DNA from: Geochorda sp036562495
GTDB taxonomy: Bacteria; Bacillota; Limnochordia; Limnochordales; Geochordaceae
Assembly (NCBI GenBank): GCA_036562495.1
Contig: DATCKA010000148.1
Span: 1 to 14,540 of the forward strand
Direction: 5' to 3'
DNA: 14,540 nucleotides
The notes beneath the pieces were generated by a model. That model was not told the origin of the DNA, made no database searches, and was given only the letters and a program-made list of their open reading frames with translations. Both the position numbers and the translations under genes were made by a program. Of the stretch, positions 7,171-14,540 are shown in pieces (positions within the stretch are counted from its first letter, which is position 1; every line of letters begins with the position of its first letter).

Positions 7171-8451
7171 ATGCGAAGGGTCGAGTTGGGGCGAGCTTTG
7201 GTAACCGTTATCGTGGTCTCGATGTTGATCGCCGCGATGGGTGCCGTCGCCTCGGCGAAGACCACGTTGACGGTGGGGGTCTTCCCGGACCTGGACTCGG
7301 TGCTCAAGGCCGTCATCCCCGAGTTCAACAAGGTCTACCCTGACATCGAGATCAACCTGCAGACGCTGGGGTACGCGGATCACCACAACGCCCTGCTGAC
7401 CGCGCTGGCCACGGGGTCGGGTGCCCCCGACGTGGTGGCCATCGAGATCGGCTACCTGGGGCGCTTCGCGGTGGAGGGCGGCCTCACGGATCTGAGCCGA
7501 CCGCCGTTCAACGCCGGGCAGTTGAAGGACCTCTTCGTACCCTACGCTTGGGGCCAGGCCACGACCACGGACGGGCGCATCGTCGCCATCCCCACCGACA
7601 TCGGGCCGGGCACCATGTTTTACCGGCGTGATGTCCTGCAGGCTGCCGGGATCGACATCGACGCGGTGGCCACGTGGGACGACCTGGTGGAGATGGGGCG
7701 CAAGGTGACCCGCGACCTCAACGGCGACGGCAAGCCCGACGTCTTCCTCATCGCCGCCGCCTCCACCATCGCCGACGCGATGTACCGGGGCGACATCGCC
7801 GAGGGTGAGGGCGTCTACTTCGATAGCCAGGGCCGCACGGTGGTCGACAGCCCTCGCTTCGTCAACGCCTTCACCGTGGCCCAGCGGGTGCGCCAGGCGG
7901 GGCTCGACGCCCGCATCGGAGCCTGGAGCAACGAGTGGTACGAGGCCTTCAAGCGCGGCACCGTGGCCGTCGAGCTGTCGGGTGCGTGGCTGGGCGGGCA
8001 CCTGCAAAACTGGATGGCGCCCGAGACCGCCGGCAAGTGGGGTGCCCGTGACCTGCCGAGCAACATGTACGTGAGCTGGGGCGGCTCCTTCTATGCCATC
8101 CCGGAGCAGTCCCGCAACAAGGACGCGGCCTGGAAGCTGATCCAGTTCCTGACGACCCGCGTCGACATCCAGCTCCTGGCGTTCCGCACGACCAACGCGT
8201 TCCCCGCGTTGCTGGCGGCCCACAACGACCCGATCTTCGACGAGCCCGTGCCGTTCCTCGCCGGACAGCGGGCGCGCCGCATGTGGGCGGAGGCCGCCAA
8301 GAAGGTGCACGTGTCGGTCATTCACCCGGGTGACCCCGTGGCGCAGGAGATCGTGGGCTCGGCGCTGACCCAGGTGCTCGAGGAGGGCAAGGACGTCCGG
8401 CAGGCCCTGACCGAGGCCCGGCAGCTCATCGAGCGGCGGGTCCGGAGGTGA
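7171..8451 (+). CDS. Extracellular sugar-binding protein of a CUT1-type ABC importer
   Basis: This is a family 1 extracellular solute-binding protein, 426 residues from the preferred start, that captures oligosaccharides for the two permeases that follow. The signal peptide runs MRRVELGRAL, then a hydrophobic core, with a probable cleavage AVASA|KTTLTV after residue 29. There is no cysteine at the cleavage region, so it is not a standard lipoprotein. The mature part has LTALATGSGAPDVVAIE (75-91), GTMFYRRDVLQAAGID (147-162) with a following TWDDL, and the EF-hand-like loop DLNGDGKPD (182-190). An upstream ATG at 7147 is in frame, but the GAGGGGAG (7154-7161) fits the ATG at 7171. The neighbouring GH16, GH1 and GH-A genes suggest beta-gluco-oligosaccharides as ligand; this is inference. 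Confidence 0.93.
   Translation: MRRVELGRALVTVIVVSMLIAAMGAVASAKTTLTVGVFPDLDSVLKAVIPEFNKVYPDIEINLQTLGYADHHNALLTALATGSGAPDVVAIEIGYLGRFAVEGGLTDLSRPPFNAGQLKDLFVPYAWGQATTTDGRIVAIPTDIGPGTMFYRRDVLQAAGIDIDAVATWDDLVEMGRKVTRDLNGDGKPDVFLIAAASTIADAMYRGDIAEGEGVYFDSQGRTVVDSPRFVNAFTVAQRVRQAGLDARIGAWSNEWYEAFKRGTVAVELSGAWLGGHLQNWMAPETAGKWGARDLPSNMYVSWGGSFYAIPEQSRNKDAAWKLIQFLTTRVDIQLLAFRTTNAFPALLAAHNDPIFDEPVPFLAGQRARRMWAEAAKKVHVSVIHPGDPVAQEIVGSALTQVLEEGKDVRQALTEARQLIERRVRR
7200..7212. repeat. Near-palindrome in the 5' end of the binding-protein gene
   Basis: GGTAAC, C, GTTATC form a 13-base odd palindrome with one mismatch per arm, inside the signal-peptide codons. It sits in a short AT-rich patch (from TTTGG at 7197) that stands out locally. 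LacI-type repressors bind such short palindromes, sometimes inside coding regions, but the site does not match a named consensus and may be chance. Confidence 0.15.
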
Positions 8452-8453
8452 GC

Positions 8454-9527
8454 ATGGCCATGGGGTCGGGTGGCGGCACGGTGCATGAGGTGCCCCGAGG
8501 GGCCGGGACCGCGGGCCACCCGGCCCCGTCCCTCCCTGGCCCGGTCCCGGCGCGCCCGTCGGTCATGCCGGGGCGTCGTCGGAGCGGCGCCTGGTGGAAG
8601 AGGCGTGCGGCCCCCTACGTCTTCATCAGCCCGTTCTTCATCCTCTTCGCCATCTTCGGCCTCTATCCCATGCTCTTCTCCTTCTACTTGTCCTTTCACA
8701 GCTGGAACGCGGTGGGCGGGCTCGGGTCGATGAAGTGGGTCGGCCTGGAGAACTACACCTACCTGCTCACGGACCCATGGTTTTGGAAGTCCGTGTGGAA
8801 CACGGTCTGGCTGCTGATCTTCTCCGGGCTGCCCCAGCACGTCATCGCCATCCCCCTGGCGTTCATCCTCAACTCGGGGCTGGTGCGGCTGCGCAACGTC
8901 TTCAGCGCGTCGTACTTCATGCCGTACATCACGTCGACGGTCGCGGTCGCCATGATCTTCACCACCATCTACGGCACGCAGTACGGCGCCCTCAACACCG
9001 CTCTGGCCTGGCTGGCCGAGCACGCCCGTCTCGGGTGGCTGTGGGACATGTTGGGCCTGGAGCTCCCGGTCAACTGGCTGGGGCGGGCCGCCTACATCAA
9101 GCCGGCCATCGCCATCCTGGTCGTATGGCGGTGGTTCGGCTGGAACACCATGCTCTACCTGGCCGGCCTGCAGACCATCCCGCGGGAGCTGTACGAGGCG
9201 GCCATGGTCGACGGCGCCAGCATCTCCCAGCAGTTTCGGTGGATCACCCTGCCGCTGCTGAAGCCCATCGCGTTCTTCGCGGTGACGCTGACCATCATCG
9301 GCAACATGCAGCTTTTCGACGAGCCCTTCGTCCTGACGGGCGGTACGGGGGGCACCAGCGAGTCGGGTCTGACGGTGGCCCTCTACTTGTACCGGACCGG
9401 CTTCGAGTGGCTGTACATGGGCTCGGCGGCAGCCATGTCGTGGATCCTCTTCGTCATCATCGTGGGCATGTCGATCCTCAACTTCCGCCTCATGGGGCGC
9501 GCCGGACTCGAGCGGCGCGGCGGATGA
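8454..9527 (+). CDS. Sugar ABC importer permease, MalF/UgpA-like
   Basis: This is one of the two membrane subunits of the CUT1-type importer, about 357 residues with six core membrane segments. The EAA loop that docks on the ATPase is at 248-271 (YEAAMVDGASISQQF, then WITLPLLKP). Family markers RAAPYVFISPFFILF (51-65) and NVFSASYFMPYITS (148-161) are present. The first 50 residues form a Gly/Pro-rich basic cytoplasmic extension not usual in the family. GGAGG (8444-8448) is 5 bases before the ATG at 8454, which I prefer; a GTG at 8448 overlapping the previous stop would be too close to that site. It directly follows the binding protein, with 2 bases between stop and start, indicating translational coupling. 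Confidence 0.93.
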   Translation: MAMGSGGGTVHEVPRGAGTAGHPAPSLPGPVPARPSVMPGRRRSGAWWKRRAAPYVFISPFFILFAIFGLYPMLFSFYLSFHSWNAVGGLGSMKWVGLENYTYLLTDPWFWKSVWNTVWLLIFSGLPQHVIAIPLAFILNSGLVRLRNVFSASYFMPYITSTVAVAMIFTTIYGTQYGALNTALAWLAEHARLGWLWDMLGLELPVNWLGRAAYIKPAIAILVVWRWFGWNTMLYLAGLQTIPRELYEAAMVDGASISQQFRWITLPLLKPIAFFAVTLTIIGNMQLFDEPFVLTGGTGGTSESGLTVALYLYRTGFEWLYMGSAAAMSWILFVIIVGMSILNFRLMGRAGLERRGG

Positions 9528-9542
9528 GGCGAGGGGGCAAGG

Positions 9543-10382
9543 TTGACGATGCAGGCCTTGAGGTCATGGCCGGCCAAGCTGGCGCTGTACGCGGTGCTGG
9601 TCTCGATGGCCCTGCTGACGGCCTTTCCGTTCTACTGGATGTTCGTCCTGGCGACGCACGATCGCTCGACCATCTTTCGGGCGCCGCCTCCGATGTGGTT
9701 CGGTACGGAGCTGAGCGCCAACTACGAGCGGCTGCTCGCGACGCTGCCATTCTGGCGCAACGCATGGAACAGCCTCTACACCGCGCTGATGGCGACGGGG
9801 ACCACGCTGTTCTTCTGCAGCCTGGCGGGATTCGGCTTCGCGATGTACGACTTCAAGGGACGGGACGCCCTGTTCGGCTTCCTGCTGGGCACCATGATGG
9901 TCCCGGGGCTCCTGGGAATCATCCCGTACTACCTCATCATGCGGTGGCTCGGGTGGATCAACCTGCCCCGGGCGCTGTACGTCCCGGGCATGGCGTCGGC
10001 CTTCGGCATCTTCTTGATGCGGCAGTACATCGCCAGCGCCGTGCCGGCCGACCTGCTGGATGCCGGCCGCATCGACGGGCTGAGCGAGTTTGGGTTGTAC
10101 CGGCGGGTGGTCGTCCCTCTGATCAAGCCGGCCTTCGGCACGCTGGGCATCATCACCTTCGTCGGCCAGTGGAACAACTTCATGGGCGCCCTCATCGTCC
10201 TCAGGGAGCGTACCGCCTACACGCTGCCCCTGGCGCTGCGCTCCCTGCAGGGGCTCATCTCCACCGACTGGGGCGCACTGATGCTCGGGACGGCGCTGAG
10301 CGTCCTGCCGCTGCTGGTGGCCTTCGCGGTGGGGTCGCGCCGCATCATCGAAGGGCTGACGGCGGGAGCGCTGAAGGGATGA
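9543..10382 (+). CDS. Sugar ABC importer permease, MalG/UgpE-like
   Basis: This is the second membrane subunit of the importer, 279 residues with six membrane segments. The start of the core reads LLTAFPFYWMFVLATHD (24-40), as in MalG-like proteins. The EAA loop is at about 172-196 (LDAGRIDGLSEFGLYRR, then VVVPLIKP), with the first Glu-Ala-Ala replaced by Leu-Asp-Ala, a variation tolerated in the family. GAGGGGG (9531-9537) is 5 bases before the TTG at 9543 and 11 before the ATG at 9549; either may be the start. The gene is 15 bases after the first permease. No ATPase gene follows, so a shared MsmX/MalK-type ATPase from elsewhere in the genome is presumed. Confidence 0.93.
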   Translation: MTMQALRSWPAKLALYAVLVSMALLTAFPFYWMFVLATHDRSTIFRAPPPMWFGTELSANYERLLATLPFWRNAWNSLYTALMATGTTLFFCSLAGFGFAMYDFKGRDALFGFLLGTMMVPGLLGIIPYYLIMRWLGWINLPRALYVPGMASAFGIFLMRQYIASAVPADLLDAGRIDGLSEFGLYRRVVVPLIKPAFGTLGIITFVGQWNNFMGALIVLRERTAYTLPLALRSLQGLISTDWGALMLGTALSVLPLLVAFAVGSRRIIEGLTAGALKG

Positions 10383-10389
10383 GGGCGCG

Positions 10390-11274
10390 GTGCGGCGGGC
10401 AAGGACGATGCTCCTGGCCTGCGGCGTGGGGGTGGCCCTCATGAGCGGTCTTGCGGCGGGCATCCACGCCTCGGAGGGGGAGCCGGCGGGCTGGGTGCTG
10501 GTGTGGCACGACGAGTTCGATGGGCCGGCGGGCAGTCCGCCGGACCCGGCCTACTGGACCGCCCAGATCGGGGACGGCAGCCAGGACGCCCTGCCCGGCT
10601 GGGGCAACCGGGAGCGCCAGTACTACACCGACCGGCCGGAAAACCTCGCGCTCGACGGCAAGGGCCATCTGACCATCGTGGCCCGGGAGGTGGACGATCC
10701 GTCGCTTCGCTGCTACTACGGGCCGTGTCGCTACACGTCGGCTCGCATCACCACCCGTGGAAAGGTGGAGGTGCGCTTCGGCCGCGTCGAGGCCCGCATC
10801 CGGCTACCCGGCGGGCAGGGCATCTGGCCTGCCTTCTGGATGCTGGGCACCCTCTTCGACCGGATCGGGTGGCCGGGGTGCGGCGAGATCGACATCGTCG
10901 AACTCGTGGGCCGGGAGCCGGGCACGGTCCATGGCACCGTGCACGGCCCGGGCTACGCGGGGGAGAGGGGGATCAGCGGAAGCTACACCCTGCCCGGGGG
11001 GCGCCGGTTCGATGAGGACTTCCACGTCTTCGCCATCGAGTGGGGGCCCGGGGAGATCCGGTGGTACGTGGACGGCGTGCCGTATCACAAGGTGACCCGG
11101 GAGGACATCCCGGCCGGCACCCCGTGGGTCTTCGATGCACCGTTCTTCCTGACGCTCAACGTGGCCGTGGGCGGCAACTGGCCCGGGTATCCGGACGAGA
11201 CCACGAGGTTTCCGCAGATCATGTGGGTCGACTACGTGCGCGTCTACGCCGCACGAGACACCGAGGGGATGTGA
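10390..11274 (+). CDS. Secreted GH16 endo-beta-glucanase (laminarinase/lichenase type)
   Basis: The 294-residue protein has a signal peptide (about 1-27, cleavage near IHA|SEG) and a single GH16 beta-jelly-roll domain. The catalytic motif GEIDIVE is at 165-171, with Glu166 the expected nucleophile and Glu171 the acid/base, preceded by GIWPAFWMLG (144-153). WGNRERQYYTDRPEN (71-85) and FFLTLNVAVGGNWPG (252-266) resemble bacterial laminarinases (endo-beta-1,3- or 1,3-1,4-glucanases). It would cleave beta-glucan outside the cell by a retaining mechanism. No carbohydrate-binding module is attached. The start is GTG at 10390, 7 bases after the permease stop, with GAGGG in between. Exact linkage preference cannot be set by eye, but the laminarinase subgroup is favoured over agarase, carrageenase or xyloglucanase types. 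Confidence 0.92.
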   Translation: MRRARTMLLACGVGVALMSGLAAGIHASEGEPAGWVLVWHDEFDGPAGSPPDPAYWTAQIGDGSQDALPGWGNRERQYYTDRPENLALDGKGHLTIVAREVDDPSLRCYYGPCRYTSARITTRGKVEVRFGRVEARIRLPGGQGIWPAFWMLGTLFDRIGWPGCGEIDIVELVGREPGTVHGTVHGPGYAGERGISGSYTLPGGRRFDEDFHVFAIEWGPGEIRWYVDGVPYHKVTREDIPAGTPWVFDAPFFLTLNVAVGGNWPGYPDETTRFPQIMWVDYVRVYAARDTEGM

Positions 11275-11277
11275 AGG

Positions 11278-12626
<1,349 letters not shown>

Positions 12627-12627
<1 letters not shown>

Positions 12628-13940
12628 TGCGACCGGCTGCTCGACGTCTCAGCGCGGTGGTCCTCCTCGTCGCGTGGGCTGTCTCGGGGCTGGCCGCCTC
12701 GGGGGCCGGGGCCGATGGGGTGCCCGAGACGGCCCCCACCGTGGTGGCCGTCGTCGACGTCGGGCAGCCGGCGGGGCGGGTGCCGCCGCTCGCCGTCGGA
12801 GGGTTCAACTTCGCCAACTTCATGCAGGTGGTGGGCTACGAGCGCGAGTTCGGCTCCGTCGGGGTCCGTTCGATCCGGTTTCCGGCCGGCAACCTGGGCG
12901 ACCAGCGGGACAGGACCCCCGCCGACCTCGACGTGCTGCTGAGGCACTGGATGCTGTTGGGCCGCCCGAGGATCGTGATGCAGGCCAGGCTGTTGGGCGG
13001 CACGCCCGAGCAGGCGGCCGAGGCGGCCCGGTACGCGAGGCGTATCGGGCTGCCCATCGACTACTGGGAGATCGGCAACGAGCCCGATCTATACCCGCCG
13101 GCCGGCTCGTGGACGCCAGAGGGGTATTGCGAGGCCTTCCGGGCCTTCGTGGACGCCCTCCGACCTGAGGTCGGCGACGCCCGGTTCGCCGGCCCGGCGG
13201 TGTCGGGCGGCGATTCGAAGATGGAATGGGTGCGGCGGTTCATCCGGGCGTGCGGCGACGTGGTGGACGTGGTGACCTGGCACGTCTACCCCACCGACGG
13301 CACGTGGCCGGAGGACGAGGCGCTGGCCACCGCCTCCCGGGTCTCGGACGAGATCCGGCAGGTACGGGCCTGGCTGGAGGATGCCGAGGCCAACCCGCTC
13401 GGGTGGCACCGGGCGCACGAGGTGGGACTGGGCGTCACCGAGTACGGGCTGTCGTGGCGGACCCAGAGCTTCCGACACCTGGCCGACTTCACGGCCGGCC
13501 TGTGGACCGCCGACGTGGCCGGGCGGCTGATCGCCGGACGGGTGGAGCTGGCCTCGTACTTCGCCCTGCAAAACACGGGCGGTCACGGGCTGCTGGACAC
13601 GGCGGGCTTCACCCGTCCGACGTTCCACGTCTTCCGCCTGCTGCGGGACTTCGACGGCCAGGTGGTGCCGGTGGCCCTCCGCGGAGCCCCGGAGTGGTTG
13701 ACGGCGTACGGCGTCGCGGGCGACGACGGGGTCGTGCGTGTGCTGGTCGTCAACCGGGATCCCTCACGGGAGGCATCACTGCGCTTCGAGACCCGCGAGG
13801 GCATGCCGCTGGTCGTGCAGTCGGCTCACCAATTGACCGAGCAGTCTTTCGAGCATCTCGACGACGTGACGACGCCTGACTCCCTCGAGCCGTTGAGCGT
13901 CCCGCCCAGGTCCGTGACGCGGGTGGAACTGAGACCATAG
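12627..13940 (+). CDS. Secreted clan GH-A glycoside hydrolase, family not assigned
   Basis: The 437-residue protein starts at the ATG overlapping the GH1 stop. The open frame continues upstream, but that part is the GH1 gene in another frame. A signal peptide (about 1-29, cleavage near GAGA|DG) precedes a TIM-barrel-like domain. Catalytic candidates are Glu152 in YWEIGNEPDLY (146-156) as acid/base and Glu272 in GLGVTEYGLSW (267-277) as nucleophile, the spacing and strand context expected for retaining clan GH-A enzymes. SIRFPAGNLGD (82-92), GGTPEQAAEAARYA (124-137) and VVTWHVYP (215-222) recall GH39, GH51 and GH79 proteins without clearly matching one. A beta-sandwich of about 90 residues (345-437) closes the protein. 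As last gene of the locus it probably acts outside the cell on the same glucan or its side chains; substrate unknown. Confidence 0.8.
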
Positions 13941-13965
13941 AAACCCGCGGTACTCACGCGAGGAA

Positions 13966-13996
13966 CGTTACAGCCTGTGACGAAGGGAAATATGGC
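13966..13996 (+). promoter_or_regulatory. Palindrome and weak promoter ahead of the copper-chaperone gene
   Basis: CGTTACAG, C, CTGTGACG (13966-13982) is a 17-base palindrome with one mismatched pair. It overlaps GTTACA (13967-13972, 4 of 6 to -35), 18 bases before TATGGC (13991-13996, 3 of 6 to -10). The core TACA...TGTG loosely recalls the TACAnnTGTA boxes of CopY/BlaI-type repressors, but with a 3-base instead of 2-base centre. This would fit metal-responsive control of the PCu(A)C gene starting at 14047; it is inference from position. No intrinsic terminator for the preceding operon was seen in this 106-base gap. Confidence 0.35.
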
Positions 13997-14046
13997 CCGG
14001 ACGGGGTGGGCTGCGGGGGATACGGACAGGAGGGATCGGGCCCGTC

Positions 14047-14540
14047 ATGCGCTCGCGGAAGATGATGGCAAGGTACGGCCTCGTGGCCGTGACCGTAGCC
14101 CTGGCCCTGGTGGCTTCCTGGATGGTGGCGGCGTCGGGAGATGCGGCGCTGCTGGAGGCGACGGGGGTGTGGGCCCGTCCGGCGCAGGTCATGGGAGGCG
14201 GACACGCGCACGGAGACTCGCCGTCCATGCCGGCCATGACCAGCGCCGTCTACATGACCCTGATCAACCACGGCTCGCAACCGATCCGGGTCGTGGGGGC
14301 GCGCACGCCGGTGGCCCACGCGGCCGAGTTGCACGAGACCCGCATCGAGGGCATGGTGGCCAAGATGATGCCCGTCGACGCCATCGAGGTGCCGCCCGGC
14401 GGGCAGGTGCGCCTCCAGCCCGGCGGCTTCCACATCATGCTGGTGGGCGTCAACCGTGCCCTCCAGCCGGGCGACCGGGTGCCGCTGACGCTGCTGCTCG
14501 ACGACGGCTCGGAGCTGGTCGTCGAGGCCGTCGTGCAGGA
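14047..14540 (+). CDS. PCu(A)C-family periplasmic/extracellular copper chaperone, 3' end cut off
   Basis: The frame is open from the ATG at 14047 to the window end (164 codons and 2 bases). A hydrophobic N-terminus (about 10-30) is a signal peptide or anchor. The domain shows the exact copper-binding spacing of the family, His-X10-Met-X21-His-X-Met, at His96, Met107, His129 and Met131 (LHETRIEGMVAKMM, then PGGFHIMLVG). Members carry Cu(I) outside the cytoplasm, in known cases to the CuA site of cytochrome oxidase. An additional loop (about 48-64) rich in Gly, His and Met (MGGGHAHGDSPSMPAM) sits before the first core strand AVYMTLINHG. AGGAGGG (14028-14034) is 12 bases upstream, slightly far. 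It is probably a separate unit from the sugar operon. Relatives often neighbour SCO/SenC or YcnI genes, which may follow outside the window. Confidence 0.9.
   Translation, partial: MRSRKMMARYGLVAVTVALALVASWMVAASGDAALLEATGVWARPAQVMGGGHAHGDSPSMPAMTSAVYMTLINHGSQPIRVVGARTPVAHAAELHETRIEGMVAKMMPVDAIEVPPGGQVRLQPGGFHIMLVGVNRALQPGDRVPLTLLLDDGSELVVEAVVQ

Noticed and set aside
10411..10422. Possible lipobox (LLAC) in the GH16 signal sequence
   Set aside because: The Cys is at residue 11, before most of the hydrophobic core, and Leu at -2 is unusual. A signal peptidase I site near residue 27 fits better.
8594..10444. 616-codon plus-strand open frame across both sugar permeases
   Set aside because: It is a frame-shifted shadow of two clear permease genes with their own ribosome sites and EAA motifs. 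Its translation is His/Arg/Gly-rich without any domain.

Overview
The window is very GC-rich (roughly 70% by eye) and almost fully coding. Most genes have strong Shine-Dalgarno sequences of the AGGAGG/GAGGGG type, and GTG and TTG starts are common. Together with the gene set this suggests a high-GC Bacillota-like bacterium (for example Limnochordia or a relative), but no RNA gene or marker protein fixes the taxonomy, so this is tentative. No tRNA, rRNA, CRISPR array, insertion sequence or prophage was seen, and no gap between genes exceeds 300 bases.

Left part (1-5.7 kb), housekeeping and membrane functions. The window opens inside msrB (plus strand). It converges on a minus-strand ABC-2 exporter operon of one ATPase and two paralogous permeases, which is preceded by msrA on the same strand. 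The two methionine sulfoxide reductases therefore flank the exporter. A 92-residue soluble orphan gene (plus strand) is divergent from msrA. It converges with a CPA1-type cation/proton antiporter carrying a C-terminal TrkA-C domain, which has a recognisable promoter.

Middle and right part (5.78-13.94 kb), a plus-strand carbohydrate locus. It holds a 92-residue two-helix membrane protein, a LacI-family repressor, a sugar-binding protein, two CUT1-type permeases, a secreted GH16 endo-beta-glucanase, a cytoplasmic GH1 beta-glucosidase and a secreted clan GH-A hydrolase whose family I cannot assign. Gaps are about 31 nt or less, or the genes overlap, so one operon is likely. The inferred pathway is: GH16, and probably the GH-A enzyme, cut a beta-glucan (laminarin- or lichenan-type) outside the cell; the binding protein and permeases import oligosaccharides; GH1 hydrolyses them to glucose; LacI senses the inducer. 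The transporter ATPase is not encoded here and must be supplied in trans, as is common for this transporter class.

Right edge (14.05-14.54 kb). After a roughly 100-nt gap containing a near-perfect 17-bp palindrome, a PCu(A)C-type copper chaperone begins and runs off the window. It carries an additional His/Met-rich loop.

There is no clear sign of a wholly new defence or mobile system. The most noteworthy items are the unassigned GH-A enzyme, the small membrane protein coupled to lacI, the sugar-binding protein without a lipobox, the atypical LacI hinge and the His/Met loop of the copper chaperone.
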